Of a DNA stretch of 30,074 nucleotides, positions 21,910-29,136 are shown one piece after another (the stretch's first letter is position 1; each line of letters begins with the position of its first letter). The translations under genes were made by a program, and so were the position numbers. The notes under the pieces were generated by a model. That model saw only the letters and a list, made by a program, of their open reading frames with translations, was not told the DNA's origin and made no database searches. The DNA lies in assembly GCA_025963345.1 (NCBI GenBank), contig JAOPUS010000426.1, forward strand, positions 1 to 30,074, given 5' to 3'. The stretch comes from Blastococcus sp. Its GTDB lineage: Bacteria; Actinomycetota; Actinomycetes; Mycobacteriales; Geodermatophilaceae.

Positions 21910-22680
21910 GTGACCACGTCAGCAGAGCCCGAGCTGCCGGGCGAGGACGAGGACCGCCAGCTGACGGTCGATGAACTCGCAGCGCGGGTCGGGGTGACCG
22001 TGCGCAACGTGCGGGCGTACTCGGCGCGGGGCCTGCTGCCTGCTCCGCGCATGGTGGGGCGCACCGGCTACTACGGCCGGGAGCACGTCGCCCGACTGCT
22101 CCTGGTCCGCGAGATGCTCGCGGAGGGCTACTCGCTGGCGATGATCGAGCGGACGCTCGCGTCGGCCCCGCCGACGGCCAGTTCCGCGACGCTCGCACTG
22201 CACCGGGCCCTGCTGGCACCGTGGCTGCCGCCGGAGTCGGAGACCCTGACCGGTGCGGAGCTCGCGGCGCGCGCCGGTGTGCCGGAGGACCCCGCCCTCG
22301 TCGACCGCCTCGTCGGGCTCGGGCTGGTCGAGCGGCTGGGCGAGGGGGACCTGCGCGTCCTCGACCCCGCGCTGCTCACCGCCGGGCTGCAGGTCGTGGC
22401 GCTGGGCGTGCCGCCGGACGACCTCATCGACGCCCAGACCCGGGTCAACGAGCACGTGCGCGAGATCGCCCAGACCTATGTGCGGATGTTCGTCCGGAGT
22501 GGCTGGCAGGCGTTCGTCGACGCCGGGGCGCCGCCCGAGCAGTTGCAGCGGGTCCAGGACACCGTCGCCCGCCTGCAGCCGGCGGCGGCGCAGGCGCTGC
22601 TGGCGGCGTTCCGGACAGAGATGGCGGCGGCGGTCGAGGAGACGATCGAGTCGGTGCTCAGTCGGCTGACGGAGGAGTAG
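21910..22680 (+). CDS. MerR-family transcriptional regulator
   Basis: A 256-residue regulator. The N-terminal MerR winged helix (about residues 18-85) reads LTVDELAARVGVTVRNVRAY, then GLLPAPRMVGRTGYYGREHV and EMLAEGYSLAMIERTL. The C-terminal 170 residues are helical, with EHVREIAQTYVRMFVRSGWQ and PAAAQALLAAFRTEMAAAVEE, and carry no Cys-rich metal loop, so the signal is not obviously a metal. GTG 21910 has GGGAG about 5 nt upstream; GTG 21904 is the alternative. It is divergent from the cupredoxin-linked membrane operon and probably controls it. Its 3' end overlaps the convergent small gene by 23 nt. Confidence 0.9.
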   Translation: MTTSAEPELPGEDEDRQLTVDELAARVGVTVRNVRAYSARGLLPAPRMVGRTGYYGREHVARLLLVREMLAEGYSLAMIERTLASAPPTASSATLALHRALLAPWLPPESETLTGAELAARAGVPEDPALVDRLVGLGLVERLGEGDLRVLDPALLTAGLQVVALGVPPDDLIDAQTRVNEHVREIAQTYVRMFVRSGWQAFVDAGAPPEQLQRVQDTVARLQPAAAQALLAAFRTEMAAAVEETIESVLSRLTEE

Positions 22681-22879
22681 GAAGCTTCTCCCGCTCCATG
22701 GCGGCGCGGTGCGCCTCCTCGGCCTCCTCGCGGGCGTTGAGCCGCCGGTCGCGGACCACCGCGAAGACGACGAGGGCGATGAGGATGGCGGCGGGCACGA
22801 AGAAACCGAGGGTGCCGAGCACCTTGAGGCCGTCGGTCGCCAGGACGTCGTAGGAACCGGGCACGGGTCCATGTGACAC
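22658..22879 (-). CDS. Small single-helix membrane protein
   Basis: A 73-residue protein with a short outside N-terminus (GSYDVLATDGLKVLG), one membrane helix (LGFFVPAAILIALVVFAVV) and a charged cytoplasmic tail that looks like a coiled coil (NAREEAEEAHRAAMEREKL). No family is recognised. The start is GTG 22879 or GTG 22864. If the promoter at 22872-22904 is real, the later start would be almost leaderless. The gene overlaps the 3' end of the MerR gene on the other strand. Confidence 0.65.
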   Translation of the reverse strand: MSHGPVPGSYDVLATDGLKVLGTLGFFVPAAILIALVVFAVVRDRRLNAREEAEEAHRAAMEREKLPTPPSAD

Positions 22880-22899
22880 CGCCTGATGTCAGGGTGTCA
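22874..22899 (-). promoter_or_regulatory. TGACACC-N12-GGTGTCA dyad within a promoter, candidate MerR operator
   Basis: Perfect 7-bp arms, TGACACC (22874-22880) and GGTGTCA (22893-22899), are separated by 12 nt. On the minus strand the right arm overlaps a perfect TTGACA -35 hexamer. The dyad then runs up to a weak TCACAT -10 at about 18-nt spacing. A dyad filling an over-long spacer is the usual MerR arrangement, and a MerR gene is next door. Confidence 0.5.
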
Positions 22900-22917
22900 A
22901 ACGCTGGCGCCGTCCGG

Positions 22918-23856
22918 TCAGTTGCTCGGCTTGCCCTGCCGCCAGTAGCCCATGAAGGCGACCGAGCCGCGGTCGAGACCCGCCTCCTGCACCAGATGGC
23001 GGCGCAGCGGCTTGACCATCCCGGCCTCCCCGGCCAGCCAGGCGTAGGGGCCGGAGGTCGCGCGGCCGACGGCCTCGTCCGCCGGTACCTCCCACAGGAT
23101 CCCGGCGTCGACGTCCACGTCGTCCAGCGCTGCCTGCGGTGACGGGCGTGCCCGTCCGGGGAGCTCCTGCACGGCGCGGACGACGGCCGCGGTGAGCAGG
23201 GCGCCGTGGGCTGGGGGCGCCGCTGTCTCGGCGGTCCGCCGCGGTAGCCAGGTGACCTCGACCCCGGCCGGGGCCGCCACGGGGAGGACGTCGGCAGTCG
23301 TCGGGACCTCGAGCAGGACGCGGGCCGGCTGCCCGGCCGGCAGGGACTCGACGATCGCGCAGATCGCCGGGACAGCCGTCTCGTCACCGGCCACGAGCAG
23401 GCAGGACGCGTCGGCCGGCGGCCGCCACTCGAAGCCGCCGGTCGGGCCCGGGAACCGGGCGTTCGGTCCGACGAGGGCCACTTCGTCTTCCACGGCAGCC
23501 TGCTCCGCCCATGCCGAGGCCGGACCGGTCGCGCCGTGCAGGACGAAGTCGACGTCGATCTCGCGCGCCTCCGGCCGGGCGGCGCGGACGGTGTAGGTGC
23601 GGATCGGGTTCCGGCGCTCCGCCGGGAGGGCCCGCCACTCCGCGTACCAGTCCGCGCCGGTCGGGCAGTCGCTCACCCCACGCCCGGCGAGGGGGAGCAG
23701 CACCTTGATCCGCTGGTCCCATCCGTTGGGCGCGCAGTCCCCGAGGTCGGGGCCGGTGAACGTCACGCGCAGGAAGCTCGGACTCAACCGCCGGAGCCGG
23801 GACACCCGGACGGCGAAGGTCCGGTAGGCCGGGACCTGCAGCGCCTCGACGGTCAT
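22918..23856 (-). CDS. Siderophore-interacting protein (ViuB/FAD-binding ferric reductase)
   Basis: A 312-residue cytoplasmic flavoprotein of the SIP family, which reduces or removes iron from ferric siderophores. The N-terminal FAD domain (about residues 10-130) has SFLRVTFTGPDL and the flavin motif RTYTVR; the NAD(P)H-binding half has LLVAGDETAVPAI and VLLEVPTTAD. The family's C-terminal YAWLAGEAGMVKPLRRHLV and MGYWRQGKPSN are intact. Length is slightly above the usual 260-290 because of an insertion before DVDAGILWEVP. It lies next to bacterioferritin genes, forming an iron-handling region. No good iron box was found in its own upstream region. Confidence 0.93.
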   Translation of the reverse strand: MTVEALQVPAYRTFAVRVSRLRRLSPSFLRVTFTGPDLGDCAPNGWDQRIKVLLPLAGRGVSDCPTGADWYAEWRALPAERRNPIRTYTVRAARPEAREIDVDFVLHGATGPASAWAEQAAVEDEVALVGPNARFPGPTGGFEWRPPADASCLLVAGDETAVPAICAIVESLPAGQPARVLLEVPTTADVLPVAAPAGVEVTWLPRRTAETAAPPAHGALLTAAVVRAVQELPGRARPSPQAALDDVDVDAGILWEVPADEAVGRATSGPYAWLAGEAGMVKPLRRHLVQEAGLDRGSVAFMGYWRQGKPSN

Positions 23857-23949
23857 GGGCCCTCTTCCGGTCGCCGGTGAGTAAGGCTTGCGACGCTCAT
23901 CGTGGAGAACCTGACCGACCAGCTCGCCGGCTGACCGCCGAGACGCCGG

Positions 23950-23978
23950 GGGCCGCCTCCCGGTTCGGGAAGCGGCCC
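23950..23978 (-). terminator. Strong terminator hairpin after bacterioferritin
   Basis: GGGCCGC pairs with GCGGCCC, one mismatch, then TCCCG pairs with CGGGA around a GTT loop: 12 base pairs in a 29-nt element, 24 nt beyond the bacterioferritin stop. There is no U-run, as usual in high-GC actinobacteria. It isolates bfd-bfr from the SIP gene. Confidence 0.65.
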
Positions 23979-24001
23979 TCGGTGCGCTGCGGGGGAGGAG
24001 C

Positions 24002-24484
24002 TCAGGGGGTCTCGGTGGAGATCTGGGCTGCCAGGTACTGCGGCAGGCCGACCCGCTCGATCGCGCCCAGCTGGGCCTCGAACCAGTCGGCGTGGGTCTC
24101 CTCGTCGCGCGTCATCTCCTCGAACACCGAGGCGGTGGCGTGGTCGCCGAGGTCGTGGCACTCCTGGGCCGCGGCGTTGAACTGCGCGACGGCGGCCTTC
24201 TCGCTGTCGAGGGCGAGGACGAGCATCTCCTCCGCCGTCTCGCCGACGCGGATGGCGCCGAGGCGCTGCACGTTCGGGTGGCCGTCGAAGAGCAGCACCC
24301 GCTGGATGAGGGCGTCGGCGTCCTTCATCTCGTCGATGGACAGGTCGTAGAAGACCTTCCCGAGCTTGGGGAGCCCCCAGGCGTCGAGCATTCGGGCATT
24401 CAGGAAGTACCCGTTGGTGACGGTCAGTTCGAACGTCAACGCGTCGTTGAGCAGTTCGACCACACGGGGGCTAACGGGCTGCAC
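24002..24484 (-). CDS. bfr: Bacterioferritin
   Basis: A 160-residue bacterioferritin, the iron-storage 24-mer that oxidises Fe(II) and mineralises it. Against the E. coli protein (one-residue offset) the di-iron ligands Glu19, Glu52, Glu95, Glu128 and His131 (in EETHADW) are present, and the haem Met53 is kept. The ligand expected at E. coli His54 is Asp55 here (DEMKDAD). GTG 24484 is the start because it gives family length. It overlaps the end of bfd by 14 nt, so the two are coupled. The iron box before bfd probably controls both. In mycobacteria iron-loaded IdeR activates bacterioferritin. Confidence 0.94.
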   Translation of the reverse strand: MQPVSPRVVELLNDALTFELTVTNGYFLNARMLDAWGLPKLGKVFYDLSIDEMKDADALIQRVLLFDGHPNVQRLGAIRVGETAEEMLVLALDSEKAAVAQFNAAAQECHDLGDHATASVFEEMTRDEETHADWFEAQLGAIERVGLPQYLAAQISTETP

Positions 24485-24713
24485 CAGCGACTCCCAGTTC
24501 TCGTTCGGCTTCGAGTTCGGCCGCCTCGGCGGCGCCGCGCTCGGCTCGGACCGGGCAATGCTGGCACACGAGGTCGCGCAGCGAACTGATGCAGTTCCCA
24601 CAGGTGCGGCCGGCGCCGGTCTGGCGAGCGACGTCGGCGACGCACTGGGCGCCGTTCGCGATCGACTCGAGCACATCGCGGTCGGTGACGACGGCGCAGT
24701 GGCACACATACAT
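24471..24713 (-). CDS. bfd: Bacterioferritin-associated ferredoxin
   Basis: An 80-residue protein with the Fer2_BFD [2Fe-2S] fold: Cys4-His-Cys6 at the N-terminus and Cys38-x2-Cys41 in GRTCGNC. The last 30 residues are an Ala/Glu-rich extension beyond the usual 64-residue length. Bfd docks on bacterioferritin and passes electrons through its haem to release stored iron. It is upstream of bfr and overlaps it by 14 nt. An iron box lies 69-87 nt before its start. Confidence 0.92.
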   Translation of the reverse strand: MYVCHCAVVTDRDVLESIANGAQCVADVARQTGAGRTCGNCISSLRDLVCQHCPVRAERGAAEAAELEAERELGVAGAAR

Positions 24714-24781
24714 GAAGCAGACGCCTTACCGGTAGCTGGGCGGGGCCGCGTGCCAAGCGGACCACCGCACGGCACTGCGCA

Positions 24782-24800
24782 AGAGGTTAGCCTGACCTAA
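24782..24800 (-). promoter_or_regulatory. IdeR/DtxR iron box
   Basis: Read on the minus strand, TTAGGTCAGGCTAACCTCT matches the IdeR consensus TTAGGTTAGSCTAACCTAA at 16 of 19 positions. It sits between bfd (minus) and the PEP-mutase family gene (plus). A site well upstream of the bfd start fits activation by iron-loaded IdeR, as known for mycobacterial bfr genes. Confidence 0.75.
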
Positions 24801-24807
24801 GTGATCA

Positions 24808-24833
24808 CGCCAGTGTCATCTGGCGACCTTTTT
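24808..24833 (+). terminator. Terminator-like hairpin in the leader of the PEP-mutase family gene
   Basis: CGCCAG (24808-24813) and CTGGCG (24820-24825) form a perfect 6-bp stem with a TGTCAT loop, followed by ACC and five Ts. It ends 23 nt before the start codon at 24857. It may act as an attenuator or stop upstream transcripts. GTGATCAC, an 8-bp palindrome, abuts it on the left (24801-24808). Confidence 0.5.
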
Positions 24834-24856
24834 GCCCCGCGCTTAGGTTCGGTGGC

Positions 24857-25639
24857 ATGCCCGACCTCGCCGCCCGCGCCCGCACCCTGCTCGACCTGCA
24901 CACCGCCCCCGAGATCCTGGTCCTCGCCAATGTCTGGGACGTGATCTCCGCCCAGGTCGTCGCGTCGACCGAGGGCGTCCGGGCACTGGCCACGGCGAGC
25001 CACTCGATCGCGGCGACGTTCGGCTACGAGGACGGCGAGAACATCCCGCTCGACCTGCACCTGGACATGGTCGCCCGCATCGTCGGTGCGGTGGACCTGC
25101 CGGTGACCATGGACCTCGAGGCCGGCTACGGCGACGCCGGTGCGACCGCCCGGCGGGCCATCGAGGTGGGGGTCGTCGGCGGCAACCTCGAGGACCAGAT
25201 GAAACCGCTCGACGAGGCCGTCGCCGCCGTCGAGGCGGTGCTCGCGGCGGGACGGGACGCCGGCATCGACTTCGTCCTGAACGCCAGGACGGATGCCTTC
25301 GTGCGGGCCTCTCCTGGCGCCGACCGTGGCGAGATCGTGCAGGAGGCGATCCGCCGCGGGCAGGCATTCCTCGAAGCGGGTGCGCCGGTGGTGTTCGTGC
25401 CCGGCGTGGTCGCGGCGGAGGAGATCGGCGCCCTGGTCGACGGGCTGGGCCCGCAGAAGCTGAGCGTCATCAGCGTTCCCGCCCGATCCCTGCCGGTGAG
25501 CGAACTGCAGGCGCTCGGCGTGGCCCGGGTGTCGACCGGCCCGTTCACCCAGCGGGTGGCGCTGACCGCGCTGCAGGACGCGGCCGCCGCCGTCGTTGGC
25601 GGCGGCACCCTCCCCGAGCGGACCCGCGCGCTGAACTGA
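24857..25639 (+). CDS. Isocitrate lyase/PEP mutase family enzyme
   Basis: A 260-residue TIM-barrel protein of the PEP mutase/isocitrate lyase superfamily, with LANVWDVISAQVVAS, the metal-site strand VTMDLEAGYGD, GGNLEDQM, FVLNARTDAF and the C-terminal GVARVSTGPFTQRVAL. The isocitrate lyase KKCGH motif is absent, so it is not isocitrate lyase. The group includes methylisocitrate-lyase-like, oxaloacetate-hydrolase and phosphonomutase enzymes, and the reaction cannot be chosen from sequence alone. ATG 24857 follows a TTAGGTT half iron-box and a terminator-like hairpin, so iron-linked control is possible. It is convergent with the LAL regulator gene. Confidence 0.9.
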   Translation: MPDLAARARTLLDLHTAPEILVLANVWDVISAQVVASTEGVRALATASHSIAATFGYEDGENIPLDLHLDMVARIVGAVDLPVTMDLEAGYGDAGATARRAIEVGVVGGNLEDQMKPLDEAVAAVEAVLAAGRDAGIDFVLNARTDAFVRASPGADRGEIVQEAIRRGQAFLEAGAPVVFVPGVVAAEEIGALVDGLGPQKLSVISVPARSLPVSELQALGVARVSTGPFTQRVALTALQDAAAAVVGGGTLPERTRALN

Positions 25640-25682
25640 CCAGGCTGCGGCCGGGTACCACGGGGCCGGTCGGGCGAGCCAC

Positions 25683-28418
25683 TCAGAAGGGGTTCTGGAA
25701 GGACAGCGCCTCCCGGAGCGCTGCCCGGCCGTTGATGCCGAGCTTGTCGTAGACGTGAGCGAGGTGTGTCTCCACCGTGCGGACCGAGAGCACGAGCCGT
25801 CCGGCGATGCCCTGGTTGCTCACCCCTTCGGCAGCCAGACTCGCGATCTCCCATTCCCGCTGGGTCAGCGAGTTGGGCGCCAGCCTGTCCAGCGCGGGAC
25901 TGTGCAGGCCACCGCCGGACAGGACCAACGCGGTCGCGCGGGCGCCGGCAGCGGCCGCCCGACGCCGATGGCCTGCATTGCGGTGTGCCTCTGCGGCCTC
26001 GGCGAACGCGTCGGCGGCCAGCGCCCGCGCCCCCAGCCTGCTGAACTCCTCCGCCACGTCGTCGAGTGACTCTCCGAGGGAGCCGGCCGCCGCCGCGGCA
26101 TGCGCGGCGAAGGCGCGCACCGTCCGACTCCCGATCTCGCCGGCCAGATCCTGCAGCCGACGACCCACCTCGGCAGCCAGTCCGAGGCGCGCCGCGGTGT
26201 GCAGCGCCCAGGCCTCCACGGCCCATTGCTCCATCCCGGCGGCCGACGCGGCTGCTCGCATCGCCGCCTCCCCGGCTGCGGGCACCCGGTGGTCCGCCGC
26301 GTGCCACCAGGCCTCGGCGAGGAAGGTCTGCGGCTCGAAGGCCCGGACCGAGGAGGGCGCGGGTCCAGCCGTCAGTACCTGGGCAGCCGCGACCGGATCG
26401 CCGAGAAGACCGTGAGCCTGTGCCAGTTGCGCCCTGCACAGCTGCAGACACCCGATCGGATCGGATTCCTCCAGCTGCGTTGCCGCCTCGGTCAGCCACC
26501 GGATGGCCGCCGCGGGTCGCCCTGCCGCGAGTGCGGCGGACCCCCGGCCGCGCGCGGCCACCGCGTCTGTGGCTGAACGGGCCCGGGCCATGGTCGCGTC
26601 GTGCAGTTCCACCGCCCGGACCTCGGCCTGCGGAATCCGACCGTCCAGTTCAAGTGCCATCAACTCGCCCTGCATCAGCGCGGCTCGGGCGAAGGAGGTC
26701 TCGGTGTCGCCGGACCCCGTGTCGACCGCCGTCCACGCACTGGTGGCGCTGGACAGCGCCGCCTCGGTGTGTCCCGCCAGGCCCAGACCGATCGTCCGTG
26801 TGATCGCGGTCCAGTACGCGAGGCGCGGACTGAACTGCGGGGGCATTTCGTCGTCCTCCAGGTGGGTGGCCTTCTGCGGCTCCCCGGCCGACAGCCGCAG
26901 CACCTTGCCGACCTCCGCGGCCACGGTCCCGGAGATTCCGGCTGAGGCGACGTCAGGTCCGAGCGCGGCCAGCGCCTGGTCGGCCCGGCCCAGACCGTAG
27001 AAGCGGTTGAGCATCCTCGTGATTGCGAGGTCTTCCCGATCGTGTGCGGGCATCGGAGAGGCCGTCACGCGCCCGGCCACCTGCTCCGCCTGGTCGTGAT
27101 CTCCCTGCCACCGGAGTGCCTCGGCGAGCGCGACGGAGGCGGCGGGATGGGCGTGGTCCTCGAGTGCGGCGCGCGCTAGCCGTTCGGCCAGCTCGTGGTC
27201 CGACAGGGCATTCGCCTGGGAAGCCGCACGGGCCAGCACGTCGGGGTTCCGTGGGGGACCGTCGAGCTGGAGCAGCAGCGCGCCTATCCGCACGGGGTTC
27301 TCCCGTGCCCAGCGTCGGACCGATTCGGTCCCGGCGAGCCGGTGGCGGAACTCGTTGGCGAGGGCCTGTGGCACCCGGACGCAGAGGACCTCGGCGTCCA
27401 ACGGATGCGCTACGTGCGCCACGGGGTGGCGCGATGCCCGTTCCATGACGACGAGGCCCCGCCGTTCGAGGGCGGCGACGACCTCCGAGGAACTCAGTGC
27501 GACGAGGTCCTGGAGCTCGAGGGACCCGCTGACGGCCAGCAGCTCCAGCGCTGCTCGTTCGGCCTCGGTGACCTCGCCCATCTGCGTGCGAACCACCTCG
27601 CACAGGCGCTCGGTCAGCGGGGTGCCCCCGTGCCAGCGCCACAGGCCCCCCGTCTTCTGCAGGCGCTGGGTTTCCTGCCCCGCCTCGACCAGCTCGTGCA
27701 ACAGCACCACGCTGCCCTGGCTGGCCTGCCACAGGCGCTCGCAGGTCCGGCTGTCCGGGATGCCCCGTAGCGCCGGCCCGAGCAGATCCTCGACGTGCCC
27801 GCGGGTCAGCGGCCGGAGCTCCATCCGCGTGGCCAGGCCGTCCCGCCATAGCGCGTCGACGAGTTCTGGCCCTGGGAGTCCGCTCAACACGGTGAGCACC
27901 ACGGTCGCCGACCGGGTCAGCACGAGTCTGTGCACGAGGGCAGCCGACAGGTCGTCGAGGAGGTGGGCGTCGTCGATGCCGACGACGGCGCTCTGGCCCG
28001 CCGGAGTCCCATGCAGGGCCGACGCCATCGCCTGCCAGGCCACGGTGGGGTCCGAGCCCCCGCCGCCGACGGGTACGAGATGAGCGAGCGCACCGAGCGG
28101 TATGGCGGCGGCCCCGCGGGTGGCAGTAGCCCATTCCGTGCGGCGGCCCCGCGTCCGAAGCGCCGCCACGGCCTCCTGGGCCAGCCGGGTCTTACCTGTA
28201 CCGCGGGGCCCGGACACCACCACGGCGGCCGGCTCGGGGCCGCCGATGATCCCGAGGAGTGCGCGGAGCTTGTCGTCCCGGTCGACGAAGGGCCACGATC
28301 CGTGCCCGGAGCGGGGGAGTCGCACCTGCCGTCCCCTTCGGCGAGCCGGCGTGGCTGTCTCGTGGATACGACTCCCCTTCGTCCCCTCGGAGTTCCCGTC
28401 CACGGGAGGGCTACCCAT
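25683..28418 (-). CDS. Large LuxR-family (LAL) transcriptional regulator
   Basis: A protein of about 911 residues, the usual LAL size. It has an N-terminal AAA-type ATPase (FVDRDDKLRALL, Walker A GPRGTGKT at 70-77, Walker B SAVVGIDDAHLLDD near 135-147), a long helical repeat region of TPR type (about 380-840, Ala/Leu-rich), and a C-terminal LuxR helix-turn-helix (LTQREWEIASLAAEGVSNQG and RTVETHLAHVYDKLGINGRA). The helix-turn-helix binds DNA; the ATPase and repeats sense a signal, often a sugar or secondary-metabolism cue. The start is uncertain: ATG 28418 is preferred, and the frame is open to GTG 28451. The gene is divergent from the Gly/Asn-rich protein and M50 protease across a region full of TACGT elements, which may be its targets. 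Confidence 0.9.
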   Translation of the reverse strand: MGSPPVDGNSEGTKGSRIHETATPARRRGRQVRLPRSGHGSWPFVDRDDKLRALLGIIGGPEPAAVVVSGPRGTGKTRLAQEAVAALRTRGRRTEWATATRGAAAIPLGALAHLVPVGGGGSDPTVAWQAMASALHGTPAGQSAVVGIDDAHLLDDLSAALVHRLVLTRSATVVLTVLSGLPGPELVDALWRDGLATRMELRPLTRGHVEDLLGPALRGIPDSRTCERLWQASQGSVVLLHELVEAGQETQRLQKTGGLWRWHGGTPLTERLCEVVRTQMGEVTEAERAALELLAVSGSLELQDLVALSSSEVVAALERRGLVVMERASRHPVAHVAHPLDAEVLCVRVPQALANEFRHRLAGTESVRRWARENPVRIGALLLQLDGPPRNPDVLARAASQANALSDHELAERLARAALEDHAHPAASVALAEALRWQGDHDQAEQVAGRVTASPMPAHDREDLAITRMLNRFYGLGRADQALAALGPDVASAGISGTVAAEVGKVLRLSAGEPQKATHLEDDEMPPQFSPRLAYWTAITRTIGLGLAGHTEAALSSATSAWTAVDTGSGDTETSFARAALMQGELMALELDGRIPQAEVRAVELHDATMARARSATDAVAARGRGSAALAAGRPAAAIRWLTEAATQLEESDPIGCLQLCRAQLAQAHGLLGDPVAAAQVLTAGPAPSSVRAFEPQTFLAEAWWHAADHRVPAAGEAAMRAAASAAGMEQWAVEAWALHTAARLGLAAEVGRRLQDLAGEIGSRTVRAFAAHAAAAAGSLGESLDDVAEEFSRLGARALAADAFAEAAEAHRNAGHRRRAAAAGARATALVLSGGGLHSPALDRLAPNSLTQREWEIASLAAEGVSNQGIAGRLVLSVRTVETHLAHVYDKLGINGRAALREALSFQNPF

Positions 28419-28451
28419 GCGCAAAGGATCGAGTGAGGAACTCGTGAGCAC

Positions 28452-28785
28452 AAGTTAGGCGCGCGTGGACTCAACAATTGACCGTTCGCAGTTGTGATCT
28501 CACGTTCCGTACTACGTAGTTCCGCTATGAGTCTACGTAGTGAACCGGTTCGATGGACGTAGTAGGGGCCGATTACGTCCCGTGCCTCCATCGTCGATTT
28601 ACGTGGTCGTCAGAGTTGCGCCTTCGGCGCACATCCATTAAGGATCTGTGTGGCCGATATCGACATGGATCTCGGCACCAGGGGAGGGTCGGGAATTGTT
28701 TTGCGTAGTGATTGAAGGTGCCTCTCTGGCGCTCTCCCCGCCTTTTCTGATACAGCGCGTCGAAGTATTGACGGCACGCGCCATC
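28452..28785. other. AT-richer divergent control region
   Basis: About 330 bases between the LAL regulator and the Gly/Asn-rich gene, clearly lower in GC than the neighbours. It holds the TACGT array (28511-28607), a CAATTG/TTGACC segment near 28476-28483 and a TTGACG at 28768. The plus frame is open from GTG 28648, after AAGGA, but its codons are AT-ended and look non-coding. No other gene is supported. Confidence 0.6.
28511..28607. repeat. Phased TACGT(AGT) operator-like array
   Basis: ACTACGTAGT (28511-28520, a perfect 10-bp palindrome), CTACGTAGT (28533-28541), GACGTAGTA (28556-28564), TTACGT (28573-28578) and TTTACGTGGT (28598-28607) lie in under 100 bases. The first three cores are 21 and 22 bp apart, two helical turns, and the others are 18 and 26 bp further on. 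They look like binding sites for one protein on one DNA face. The flanking LAL regulator is the obvious candidate. Confidence 0.6.
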
Positions 28786-29055
28786 ATGGCGAGTATGCAT
28801 GGTGGCAGCAGCACGATCCGTGGCGGACGCAGCGGGATCACCGCTGCCAGCAGCGGTGGTGGTAATGGTGATGGAAATGGCAACACGTCACAGCGTGGCA
28901 ATGGCATCGCCACCGTCGACGTCAGCGAACTGAACGGCTTCCTCAACGGCAACGGCAGCAACGCCAATGCAGGCGCCGTCGGTGGCAGCGGCGGCTCGGC
29001 CGGTGGCGGGGCCCCACTGACAGTTGACCGCGGCGCAGTAGCCCCGACGGTGTGA
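28786..29055 (+). CDS. Gly/Asn-rich small protein, possible peptide precursor
   Basis: An 89-residue protein with 25 Gly, 9 Asn and 11 Ser, no Cys, no Lys and no aromatic residue except one Phe. Residues 1-40 are Gly/Ser/Asn-rich (SSGGGNGDGNGN). A more ordinary segment, IATVDVSELNGFLNGNG, lies at 41-57, and a second Gly-rich run (GAVGGSGGSAGGGA) precedes PLTVDRGAVAPTV. There is no signal peptide. ATG 28786 or 28795 fits the point where codon use becomes G/C-ended, but neither has a ribosome site, so the start is uncertain. It lies 81 nt before an M50 membrane protease in the same orientation. A role as that protease's substrate is inference. Confidence 0.55.
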   Translation: MASMHGGSSTIRGGRSGITAASSGGGNGDGNGNTSQRGNGIATVDVSELNGFLNGNGSNANAGAVGGSGGSAGGGAPLTVDRGAVAPTV

Positions 29056-29136
29056 AAGCTGGGGAGGGGCGGCCGGTCACCCCTCCTCCGCTGGATCGAG
29101 GCGCCAGGTGCGTCCGGGGAGTGGGGGGAGAGGCAC

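Noticed and set aside
23871..23892. Iron box upstream of the siderophore-interacting protein
   Set aside because: GTGAGTAAGGCTTGCGACG matches the IdeR consensus at only about 9 of 19 positions, no better than background.
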